From contig CAWEWH010000006.1 of assembly GCA_963812775.1 (NCBI GenBank), positions 1 to 64,000 of the forward strand: 64,000 nucleotides of DNA, given 5' to 3'. Of the stretch, positions 18,084 through 28,676 are shown piece after piece; positions within the stretch are counted from its first letter, which is position 1, and the number at the start of each line of letters is the position of its first letter. Position numbers and translations under genes: made by a program. This DNA comes from CAWEWH01 sp963812775. Its GTDB lineage: Bacteria > Pseudomonadota > Alphaproteobacteria > Rhizobiales > Beijerinckiaceae. The notes under the pieces are model-generated. The model did not search any database. It worked only from the letters and a program-made list of their open reading frames with translations, and had not been told where the DNA came from.

Positions 18084-18497
18084 ATGCCGTCGTCCTATCC
18101 GATCCACGAGATCGTGGGCATTGGACCTTTGCATTCCGAGAAACTGAAACGAGCGGGAGTACGGACCACGGCCAGGTTGCTGATCCGCGCCAAGACTGCG
18201 GCCGGCCGCAAGCGGCTGGCGGACATTTGCGGCGTGCCGCCAAGCACGATCCTGAAATGGGCCGGCATGGCCGATCTCATGCGCGTCAGGGGGGTCGCCG
18301 TCGAGTATGGACCACTTCTCACGTCAGTCGGGGTCACGACGGTCAAGGAGCTGACGCACCGCAATCCGGGCAGGCTCACCAAGGCCATGGCCGAATCCAA
18401 CAAGAAGCTCAACGCTGTGAGCTTTCTGCCCAGCGAAAAGCTGGTGATGCGCTGGATCGCCCACGCCAAGACACTGCCGTCGCACATCTCCCACTAG
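18084..18497 (+). CDS. DUF4332 domain-containing protein
   Basis: 137-residue protein of the DUF4332 family, which is built of helix-hairpin-helix-like repeats. IVGIGPLHSEKLKRAGVRTT matches the first hairpin (I-x-GIG-x-x-x-x-x-KL). A second follows around GVEYGPLL-like AVEYGPLLTSVGVTTVKEL. Such hairpins usually bind nucleic acid backbones non-specifically, so a DNA- or RNA-associated role is plausible but unproven. GGGAGG precedes the ATG by about 7 bases. It stands alone; the methylmalonyl-CoA mutase genes follow after 80 bp. Confidence 0.85.
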   Translation: MPSSYPIHEIVGIGPLHSEKLKRAGVRTTARLLIRAKTAAGRKRLADICGVPPSTILKWAGMADLMRVRGVAVEYGPLLTSVGVTTVKELTHRNPGRLTKAMAESNKKLNAVSFLPSEKLVMRWIAHAKTLPSHISH

Positions 18498-18577
18498 GGG
18501 CGCGGCCGCCGCCGGGCCGCGGGTGGCGCGCGCCAAGGCCGCATGGCATATGGGCTTGGCATGATGCCAGGCCGTCC

Positions 18578-20419
18578 ATGACGAAACCCGCCTTCGATTC
18601 CACCTTTCCGCAAGCCACCCGCGAGCAATGGCTGGAGCTCGTCGAAAAAACCCTGAAGGGCGCGAGCTTCGAGAAGGTGCTGGTGTCGCGGACCTCCGAC
18701 GACATCGCCGTCGAGCCGCTCTACGGGAAGGCGAAGGGCGCCCCCTATGCCGCGCGCCGCGAGACCGGCCCGTGGCGGATCGCCCAGCGCCTCGATCATC
18801 CCGAGCCGCGTGAAGCCAACCGCCTGGCGCTTGCCGATCTCGAGGGCGGCGCCGACAGCATCGTGCTCGTTGCCGCCGGCGCGCCGTCGGCGCGCGGCTT
18901 CGGCACGCGGCTGGCGAGCGGCGATGACGTGGCGCGCGCGCTCGACGGCATCATGCTCGATCTCATCGCGCAGCGGCTCGAGCCGGCAGCCTTCGATGGC
19001 GCCGCGCTCGCTCGGCACATCATGCGCCACGTCGAGACGCGCAAGCTCGCGCCGCACACGCTCACCATTGCGTTCGGGCTCGATCCGATCGGCGATCTGG
19101 CGCGTCATGGCGGCAGCCCGCGCCCGTTCGACGCGATCCTGCGCGAAAGTGCCGCGGCGGCGCGCGACATCGCCGCCTTCAAGAACGCCTCCGTCTTCAC
19201 AGCAGACGGACGCGCCATCCACGAGGCCGGCGGCTCGCAGGCGCAGGAGCTGGCCTTCGTGCTGGCGAGCGCGCTTGCCTATCTGCGGCTGTTGGAATCG
19301 GACGGGCAGCCGCTCGAGGCAGCGCGCGAGGCGCTGTCGTTCGTGCTGGCAGCTGACGCCGACCAGATCGAGACCATCGCAAAATTCCGGGCGCTGCGGC
19401 GGCTGTGGGGCAATGTCGAGGAGGCCTGCGGCCTCTCGCCGAAGTCGATCCGCATCCATGCGGAGACGGGCTGGCGCATGATGACCAGGCGCGACCCGTG
19501 GGTGAACATGCTGCGCACGACGATTGCGGCCTTCTCGGCAGGGGTGGCGGGCGCCGACAGCATCGCGGTATTGCCCTTCACCAGCGCGCTCGGACTTCCC
19601 GACGCATTTGCGCGCCGCATGGCGCGCAACACGCAGCTCATCCTGTTGGAAGAGGCGAATGTCTGGCGCGTCGGCGATCCGGCGGCGGGCTCGGGAGGGC
19701 TCGAGGCCTTGACCGAGCAATTGGCGGAACGCGCCTGGGCGATGTTCCAGACGATCGAGAAGGGCGGCGGCATCGTGGCGGCGCTGCGCGGCGGCGTCGT
19801 GCAGGGTCACGTCGCGGCCGCGAGCGTGGCGCGCGAGAAGGCGGTGGCACATCGCCGCGCGGCCATCACCGGCACCAGCGAATTTCCGCATCTCGGCGAG
19901 ACGCCTGTCGATGTGCTGATGCCGGCGCCGGCGGCGAAGGAGAGGACGACGACGGAGTTCACTGCACTCGCGTCGAGGCGCGACGCCGAGCCCTTCGAGC
20001 GCCTGCGCGACCGCGCCGACGCATTGACCACGGCGCGCGGCAAAAGGCCGTCGGTGTTCCTCGCCAATCTCGGGCCGCTTGTCGCCTTCAACGCGCGCGC
20101 CACCTTCGCCAAGAATCTGTTCGAGGCGGGCGGCCTCGATGCGCCGGGAAATGATGGCTTCGAAAATATGGCAGCCCTGGCGCGCGCCTTTCAGGCCTCG
20201 GGCTCGAAACTCGCCTGTATTTGTTCCTCCGACGAATTTTACGAGAAACAAGCTGCAAATGCAGCGGAAGCTCTGCAACAGGCCGGTGCGGCGTTAATCT
20301 TCGTGGCAGGCCGGCCACAAAAACTCCACGAAGTGCTGCGAAATGCCGCCTCCATACGTTACATATTCGCAGGCTGCGACGCTGTTTCGACGCTTGGGCA
20401 AGCGCTCGACGCAGTGTAA
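18578..20419 (+). CDS. mutA: Methylmalonyl-CoA mutase small (beta) subunit
   Basis: 613-residue catalytically inactive partner subunit of methylmalonyl-CoA mutase, which interconverts (R)-methylmalonyl-CoA and succinyl-CoA in propionate metabolism. It has the TIM-barrel region with HAETGWRMMTRRDPWVNMLR and ARNTQLILLEEANVWRVGDP. The C-terminal B12-like domain lacks the DxHxxG cobalamin loop, as usual for MutA. The start at 18578 (MTKPAFDSTFP) matches the family; the open frame extends further upstream without similarity. The large subunit lies 880 bp downstream, separated by two small exported-protein genes, which is unusual because mutA and mutB are generally adjacent. Confidence 0.93.
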   Translation: MTKPAFDSTFPQATREQWLELVEKTLKGASFEKVLVSRTSDDIAVEPLYGKAKGAPYAARRETGPWRIAQRLDHPEPREANRLALADLEGGADSIVLVAAGAPSARGFGTRLASGDDVARALDGIMLDLIAQRLEPAAFDGAALARHIMRHVETRKLAPHTLTIAFGLDPIGDLARHGGSPRPFDAILRESAAAARDIAAFKNASVFTADGRAIHEAGGSQAQELAFVLASALAYLRLLESDGQPLEAAREALSFVLAADADQIETIAKFRALRRLWGNVEEACGLSPKSIRIHAETGWRMMTRRDPWVNMLRTTIAAFSAGVAGADSIAVLPFTSALGLPDAFARRMARNTQLILLEEANVWRVGDPAAGSGGLEALTEQLAERAWAMFQTIEKGGGIVAALRGGVVQGHVAAASVAREKAVAHRRAAITGTSEFPHLGETPVDVLMPAPAAKERTTTEFTALASRRDAEPFERLRDRADALTTARGKRPSVFLANLGPLVAFNARATFAKNLFEAGGLDAPGNDGFENMAALARAFQASGSKLACICSSDEFYEKQAANAAEALQQAGAALIFVAGRPQKLHEVLRNAASIRYIFAGCDAVSTLGQALDAV

Positions 20420-20453
20420 GCAGATCGGCCAAATGAATCTCGAGGGGGTTTCG

Positions 20454-20840
20454 ATGCAGCTGAAAGGCTGGACGCTGTGCGTCGCGAGCGCAGCACTCGC
20501 AACGATGATTGGTCAGGCGACAGCGGAGCCGGCCAAGAGCCATCCGTTCAACGGCGACTGGAAGGTGGCGCTGGTGACCGAGACGGGGATGTGCGGCTCG
20601 GCGCTTCAGTACGGCATCGCCATCGAGAACGGCAGCATCAATAGCCGCCGGGCCGACGCGAGCGACAGCACCTTCAATGTTTTCGGCCGCGTCGATCGCG
20701 GCGGACGCGTGCGCGTCACGCTGGTGAAGGGCACCGCGCGCGCCGCCGCAATTGGCCAGCTCAAGCTGGCCAGCGGCTCCGGCACATGGCAATTGCCGAC
20801 ATTGGGTTGCGCCGGACGCTGGAGCGCGGCACGCTTGTAA
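20454..20840 (+). CDS. Small exported protein, paralogue 1 (CAGRWSA type)
   Basis: 128-residue secreted protein of unknown function. The signal peptide LCVASAALATMIGQATAEPA is followed by FNGDWKVALVTETGMCGS and a beta-rich body, ending LGCAGRWSAARL. Two cysteines (in GMCGS and GCAGRW) could form one disulfide. It shares layout and C-terminal motif with the next gene, so the two arose by duplication. ATG 20454 is chosen because GAGGGGG lies 8 bases upstream; ATG 20433 is a weaker alternative. Sandwiched between mutA and mutB, it is probably cotranscribed with them, with no evident biochemical link. Confidence 0.75.
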   Translation: MQLKGWTLCVASAALATMIGQATAEPAKSHPFNGDWKVALVTETGMCGSALQYGIAIENGSINSRRADASDSTFNVFGRVDRGGRVRVTLVKGTARAAAIGQLKLASGSGTWQLPTLGCAGRWSAARL

Positions 20841-20862
20841 ATCCTGATTCGCTGAGGATCCC

Positions 20863-21219
20863 ATGCGCGTCTTCATGTCTGGCGCCGCCGCGGCGCTGCT
20901 TTTCTGCGCGGCCGCACATGCAACCTCCGAGCACGTCTATGATGGCCGCTGGACCGTCGATTTCGGCGACAGCCAGGGCGAATGCGCCGGCGCGTTCCGC
21001 GACCAGGTCACGGTAGCGGGCGGCCGGGTTCAGTATTCGGCCAACGGCGCGGCGGCATCGGGCCACGTGGAGCCTGACGGGCTCGTCACCGGCACTATCG
21101 TGCGCACCGACAGCCGTGTTTCGGTCACCGGCCGGCTCACGGGCAATGTGGGCGGCGGCACCTGGAAGGCCTCCGGCAGCCGCAATTGCGCCGGCCGCTG
21201 GAGCGCCAGGCGGGGCTAA
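20863..21219 (+). CDS. Small exported protein, paralogue 2 (CAGRWSA type)
   Basis: 118-residue secreted protein, paralogous to the preceding gene. The signal peptide (MRVFMSGAAAALLFCAAAHA) is followed by YDGRWTVDFGDSQGECAGAF, TGRLTGNVGGGTWKASGS and NCAGRWSARRG. The paired cysteines and the G-x-W-x-V opening align with paralogue 1. It begins 22 bases after that gene and ends 82 bases before mutB. Similar small beta-rich exported proteins are common but uncharacterised in Rhizobiales. No function is proposed. Confidence 0.75.
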   Translation: MRVFMSGAAAALLFCAAAHATSEHVYDGRWTVDFGDSQGECAGAFRDQVTVAGGRVQYSANGAAASGHVEPDGLVTGTIVRTDSRVSVTGRLTGNVGGGTWKASGSRNCAGRWSARRG

Positions 21220-21301
21220 CCTGCCGAAAGCCTGCAAGAGAGGTGGTTCTGGCGGGAATTCGGGATTAAATTAGCAATCATATTGCTGTACCGAAGGCCC
21301 G

Positions 21302-23468
<2,167 letters not shown>

Positions 23469-23469
<1 letters not shown>

Positions 23470-23490
23470 CGGATCGCTTGCGCGATCCGC
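23469..23490. terminator. Hairpin between convergent scpA and flavoprotein gene
   Basis: GCGGATCGC (23469-23477) and GCGATCCGC (23482-23490) form a perfect 9-bp stem around TTGC, starting on the scpA stop codon. It lies between convergent genes and probably ends transcription from one or both sides. There is no T tract. Confidence 0.55.
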
Positions 23491-23507
23491 GCTCGAAACG
23501 ACGAAGC

Positions 23508-24717
23508 TCAAGCGGCGGCCGTCATCTCGCTGACGTTTTCCGGCGCGAAGAACTCGGCTGGCGATATTGTCCCGGCATTCATGCGCGCAAAACCGTCCAT
23601 GGCCTTCTGGTTGCCGTGAACGGCGCCGAAGAATCTGCTGCAACTCGGGCGGCGGCGGCTCCAGCGTCGCGAGCTGACAGGTGAATTCGTACATGGATTT
23701 TACCCGCGCGTCGCGCGTGCGCTGGTACTCAGCCATGGCGTCCTCGAACGGCTGCGCTCCGGAGAATGATTTGTCGAAGCGCGGCCGCGCAAAGCTCGGC
23801 GTCATGGAAGGCGTCCATGATGCCCTGCGCGGTAATGAAGTCCCTGTTGTAGCCGGCGTCTCCCACGAGCACCCAGCCGGACCCGTAAGGGTCTGCGGAA
23901 GTAGTTGGGCACGGCTGCACCGGCGAAACGCGCCTCCCTTTTCGCGCCGCGCAGACGCTCGGCAAAGACCGGAGCCAGCTCGATCGTCTTCAGGTAGTTG
24001 CCCTCGATGTCCTTCTTGTTTTCCGCGAGTTCCGCGTATGGCCAACCGGCGATGATCAGCGTCAGGTCGTCGTGGGTTGGCATCACCGCAAATCCGCGCC
24101 TCTCGCGGATGTAGTTTTCGAAGCGGCCGTCCATCGGCAGGCCGCTCCAATACGTGTAGTACGCCGCGAGCAAGGGCGGCCTCTCGTCGTATTGCTCGGG
24201 GCGCCACGGCTGCAGCGACGACCGAATTTCTGCCATCGGCGCCGACGACGACTTTGCGCGCGCTCAACGACGGAGCCGCCTTGCTGTCGAGCGGCCCCTT
24301 ATCCCGACGGCACGCCCACCCTCGATCAGGACTTCCTCGACGGTGAAGCCCTCACGGACCTCCGCGCCCGCCTCGGCGGCTGCATCGACGAGCAGTTTAT
24401 CGAGGATCGTTCGCCGTGGGCAGAATGCGACCGGAGCCTCGTCGGTGCCTGGCGCACCAGCAGAGCGTGAAGGGGCCAAAGTCGAAGCGGTAGGTGTGGA
24501 TCGGCGGGCATCCCGTCGCGGCCAGGCGATCAAGAAGGCCCCATCGCGACAGTGCCTCCGCACCAAGGGGGTGCACGAGGTGGGTGGACACCGTGTCGCT
24601 CGGAAAGGTGGCGCGGTCGACGACGAGGACACGATATCCCTTGCGAGCCAACAGCATCGCGGTCGGCGAACCAGCGCAGCGCGCGCCCACGACAATTGCA
24701 TCGAATGCTTTGGTCAT
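23508..24717 (-). pseudogene. FAD-dependent oxidoreductase (monooxygenase-like), frameshifted
   Basis: Flavoprotein of the PHBH / geranylgeranyl-reductase-like group. It begins MTKAFDAIVVGARCAGSPTA, a Rossmann loop with Ala-Arg in place of the usual Gly-x-Gly. RTILDKLLVDAAAEAGAEVR and the flavin-contacting GWVLVGDAGYNRDFITAQGI follow, and it ends FAPENVSEMTAAA. About five indels (near 24455, 24285, 24235, 23900 and 23625) break it, but all blocks are present, giving about 400 residues. The LuxR-type regulator gene lies upstream in the same direction. The substrate is unknown. Confidence 0.8.
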
Positions 24718-24960
24718 TCGCGGCTTTCTCCTTTTGCTGTCGATCAGACGCCTGCCGGAGCGCTCGGGTTGCTCGACGGGAAGAAGCGTCGTTGCCGTCC
24801 TCTGCACCCGGGCGTCCGTCGCGTCCGCCGTTCGTTTTCCGCGCAGACGATGCGACGAGGCTAGACGGCACGTGCAGGCGGCGCTTCGGGGAACACCCCA
24901 ATTGCACCATGGGATGGCGTGGGTGTTTTCCCCCAGACGCAGGCGGCACGCAACGGTCGG

Positions 24961-26616
24961 TCAGACGAGCTTGTGCTGGTAGGCGAAGGCGGTCGCGGCA
25001 GCCCGTGAGGGGACGTCGAGCTTGGTGAAGATGTTGCTGACGTGGCGGTCGACGGTCTTCTCGCTCAGCGAAAGCTTGCCGGCGATGGCCTTGTTGGTCT
25101 CGCCGGCGGCGACCAGGCGAAGGACCTGCAGCTCGCGCGGCGTCAGGCCGATGAGCATGACCGGACGGGCGCTGCCGTTCGATCAGCGAGTCGATCCGCG
25201 CGAGGTCCGGCGCGGCGCCCAGCCGCTCGAATACGGACCTGGCCGCGTCGATCTCCAGAGCGGCGCCGTCCTCGTCCCCGAGGGCGCGGCAGGCCAGTCC
25301 GATCAGCACGCGCACGCGCGCAGCGGCGTAGGGCGCCTCGATCCGCTGCCACACCTCGAAGGCGCGGCGGAGCGAGCCGAGCGCGGCCTGCGCGTCGCCT
25401 TCGGCCAGCTCCACCGCTCCGCGCGCCTGCGCGGCAATCGCATCCGGCACCCCCGTATCGAAGCTCCGGGCAATCTCCTCCAGCTCCCGGCAGGCGTTGC
25501 GCGCGTCCTCGACGTCGCCGGCGGCCAACATGATCTCGATATAGGCGGGCAGCAGGCTCATGCGTTTCAGCCGGTCCACCGTCGTGCTTGCGACGCGACG
25601 AATGGCGGTGGCGGCCGCGTCGGAGCGTCCCTGCGCGAGGCGCAACAGCGCCAAGCCCGGTTGGGGCTCCAGGCCCAGCTCGCTCGCGCCTCGATACGCC
25701 TCCTCGGCCGCCGCGAACTCGCCTTTCAGACGATGGACCTCGGCCTGCTGGTAGAGCGCCGCGGCGGCAGCCCGCCGGTCGATGCCCTGCGAACGCGCGC
25801 AGGCGCGCCGCGCTTCCTCGATCGCCTCCGGCCAGGCGCCCCGCAACTGCATGATCTCCGCGCGATGCACCTGGCAGACGCCAGCGAAGGCGACCATATC
25901 GGGCTGGCCCTCGCACCACCGCGTCAGGGCGGCCGTCCATTCGCGGGTGCGGTCGAGCGCATAGACCTGCTGACAGGCGGCGATCACGCTGCAGTACATC
26001 AGGCCCGTCACGAGGGGCGACAGCTCGCCGGCGGTGACCGCGACCATGGTCTCGTCCAGGAGCGCGAGCCCGGCTTCGATTTGCCCCTGCTGCAGCCGAG
26101 TCCGGCCCTGCTGGTGGCGGGCACAGGCAACCAGGTCCGCGTCGCCGCAGCGCTCGCCGATGGCGGCGGCCTCAGCTGCAGCGGCGTAAGCGGTCTCGAA
26201 GTCGCCCGACTCCAAGGCGCTGCTCGACGACCGGCAGCAGCAGGTAGCCGTGCTCGGCGCATTCGTGCGCGTCGCGCTCCAGCAGCCGCTGAGCGCGCGC
26301 AAACCAGCCGGTCGCGCGGCCCATCTCGCCGCGCATGAGCAGGCGAAAGCCGAGCCAGAACGCGCAGCGGACGGCGCGACGCGCATTGGCCGGCGTCCAA
26401 ATGCGCGTTGTAGGCCCGTTCAAGCGTGCTGAGATAGTCGTCATCCCGGCCGATCAAATACGCCGCCATCGCCAACAGCTCGAGGTCCTCGGCCTGCAGC
26501 GGCGTTTCGTCATCGGCACGCGAGAACGCCGCGAATGCCTTCGCCCAGGCCCGCTCGGCGAACGACTTGCGGGCTTGATCGAGCGCGCGGCGCACGTCTT
26601 TTTGGACAGCCGCCAT
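24961..26616 (-). pseudogene. LuxR family transcriptional regulator with TPR-like sensor region, frameshifted
   Basis: A long alpha-helical, alanine-rich N-terminal region of TPR-like repeats (QQAEVHRLKGEFAAAEEAYR is a typical unit) precedes a C-terminal LuxR helix-turn-helix. The latter reads LTPRELQVLRLVAAGETNKA and SEKTVDRHVSNIFTKL. Three indels (near 26400, 26225 and 25160) separate the N-terminal piece, the middle and the DNA-binding domain. The rebuilt length is about 550 residues. Starting at ATG 26616 it is divergent from the FAD monooxygenase gene and precedes the FAD oxidoreductase gene; either could be a target. The signal sensed is unknown. Confidence 0.82.
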
Positions 26617-26876
26617 TCGTGTCCTGATCCGCTCCGCTCGTGGTCGATCTTAGCTAGGAGACACATTGGCGGCCATCAAGGGAGAAAGGATGGCACCAAT
26701 GGTGCCGGTCAAGGTTGTGGCGTCGCCACTCGGAACCGGCCGGCGCACTCCGGGCGCCGCACCGCCTCCGACGTCTACCAGGTGGTCTGGGTACCGGTCT
26801 GCGTTCGCGCCGCTTGCCTCCTGGACCTTGAGCCGAAGCTCGGCTACTCGACGGGCGCCAGGGGAGAAATGCTGCC
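26617..26876. promoter_or_regulatory. Divergent region between LuxR-type gene and FAD monooxygenase
   Basis: 260 bp between two divergently transcribed genes with no open frame of note. It should contain both promoters and any operator for the LuxR-type regulator. AGGGGAGA lies upstream of the monooxygenase ATG. No LuxR-type palindrome was identified by eye. Confidence 0.35.
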
Positions 26877-28482
26877 ATGCGCGACGTCCCCGTCCTCATC
26901 GTCGGCGGCGGTCCGGTCGGGCTGACCGCCTCGATCCTCTTGGCGCGCGAAGGCATCGCCTCGCTGCTCGTCGAGCGCCATCCGGGCACCGCCATTCATC
27001 CCAAGGCGCGCGCCATCAACGCCCGCAGCATGGAAATGTACCGCCAGCTCGGCATCGAGGCGGACATCCGGGCCGCGGGTCTTGCGCCCGAGAAGGCGCG
27101 CTTCATCGTCTGGACGCGCACGCTGGCGGGCGAGGAGATCGAGCGGCGCGTTCCCTGGCGGGCGAGCGCCAAGAGCGCTGAGGTCAGCCCGGTGCGCAAT
27201 TGCCTGTGCCCGCAGGACGACTTCGAGCCGGTGCTGCGCGCCGCAGCGGAGCGCAGGGCGCCGGCGGAACTGCGCTTCAGCACCGAGGTCACCGACCTCG
27301 CGCAGGACGAGATGGGCGTCACGGCGACGCTCGTCGACGGCGCCGGCGAGACGAAGGTGCGGGCCACATACGTCATCGCGGCGGACGGCGCCCAAAGCCG
27401 CAGCCGCCGCGCGCTCGGCGTCACCATGATCGGGCGCGAAAAGGTCTACGAGAGCGTCAACATCGTCTTCAACGCCGATCTCAGGCCGTGGACGGCGCAT
27501 CGTCCGGCTGGCCTCTACTTCGTCGAGCATCCGCAGCTCAAGGCGACGATCCTGACCATCAACGCCGTCGACCGCTGGGGCTTCCTGGTGAACAGCCTCT
27601 CGGCCTACGGCTACACGCCGGCCGACTTCACGCCCGAGCGCTCGGCCGAGCTCGTCCGCATGGCGGTCGGCGTGCCCGATCTTCCCGTGAAGATCGTCGG
27701 CGTCGCGCCCTGGACGGCGTCGGCGCACGTCGCCGAGCGCTACCGGCACGGGCGCATTTTCCTCGCCGGAGACGCGGCGCACGAGATGCCGCCCACCGGC
27801 GGCTTCGGGCTGAACACCGGCGTCCAGGACGTGCACAACCTCGCCTGGAAGCTCGCCGCCGTGCTGCGCGGCGCAGCCGGAGCGGCGCTGCTCGACACCT
27901 ACGACGCGGAACGCCAGCCGGTCGGGCACGCCATCACGGTCGAGAGCCTCAACAATTCCGTGTCGATGGGGCGCCTCACGGGGCCGAGCTCGGGGACCGC
28001 GCTGGCGCGGCCCGAATATCTCAACGAGCAGGGCATGATCTTCGGGGCCGCCTACGCGTCAGCCGCCGTCATCCCGGACGGCACGCCGGAGCCCGCCGTT
28101 GCCAACCGCACGACGGACTACGTGCCCTCGGCGCGTCCGGGCGGACGCGCGCCGCATATGTGGCTCGAACGGAGCGGCGCACGCGTCTCGACCATCGATC
28201 TCGTCGGCGACGGTTTCGCGCTGCTTGACCGGCGCCAAGGGCGACGCTTGGACAGGGGCGGCGCGCCGGCTCGTGTCCGACGCCGGGCTGGCGCTCAAGA
28301 CCTTCACCATCGGCAACGGCCAGATCACCGATCCGGACGGGCAATGGCCGGCGGCCTACGAGATCGACGACGATGGCGCGGTGCTGGTGCGGCCCGACGG
28401 CTATGTGGCCTGGCGCAGCCGCACGGGCGCCGCCGACCCGCGGGCGGCGCTGCGGGACGTGTTCGGCGCGATGCTGAGCTAG
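26877..28482 (+). CDS. FAD-dependent aromatic monooxygenase (frameshifted near 3' end)
   Basis: Group A flavoprotein hydroxylase (PheA/TfdB/MhpA type), about 535 residues, that hydroxylates aromatic rings using NADPH and oxygen. It has the dinucleotide fold VPVLIVGGGPVGLTAS, the DG motif AADGAQSRSRRALG and the GD motif FLAGDAAHEMPPTGG. The C-terminal thioredoxin-like domain follows (PGGRAPHMWL). The frame shifts near 28225-28230: after FALLDRR the protein continues GDAWTGAARRLVSDAG to DVFGAMLS. The TAG stop (28480-28482) lies in the left arm of a large palindrome. It is divergent from the LuxR-type regulator. Confidence 0.88.
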
Positions 28483-28573
28483 TGTCGCGATTCCAAAATT
28501 CGCATGATCTTGATGGAGGCCCAAGCCCAAGTAATGGAAGCCTTCGCGAATTTTGGAATCAAAGCGACACTAG
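28479..28573. repeat. Large palindrome 1, CTAGTGTCGC-bounded
   Basis: The left arm 28479-28503 (CTAGTGTCGC then GATTCCAAAATTCGC) matches the reverse complement of the right arm 28546-28573 over 25 bases, with one 3-base bulge. The loop is 42 bases. The left arm contains the TAG stop codon of the FAD monooxygenase gene. It lies in AT-richer DNA than its surroundings. Confidence 0.85.
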
Positions 28574-28585
28574 AAGAGATCAATT

Positions 28586-28663
28586 CTAGTGTGCTTTTCG
28601 AATTTGAAGTTCGCGAGGCAGCTGATCCAGTCAACGTAGCGAACTTCAAATTTGGCACACTAG
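28586..28663. repeat. Large palindrome 2, CTAGTGTGC-bounded
   Basis: The left arm 28586-28614 (CTAGTGTGC, then AATTTGAAGTTCGC after a short bulge) pairs with the right arm 28639-28663 over 23 bases, with an asymmetric internal loop. The terminal loop is 24 bases. It shares the CTAGTGT/ACACTAG ends and layout with palindrome 1, 12 bases away, so they are related units of one repeat family. Confidence 0.85.
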
Positions 28664-28676
28664 AGCGGCACGCCCC

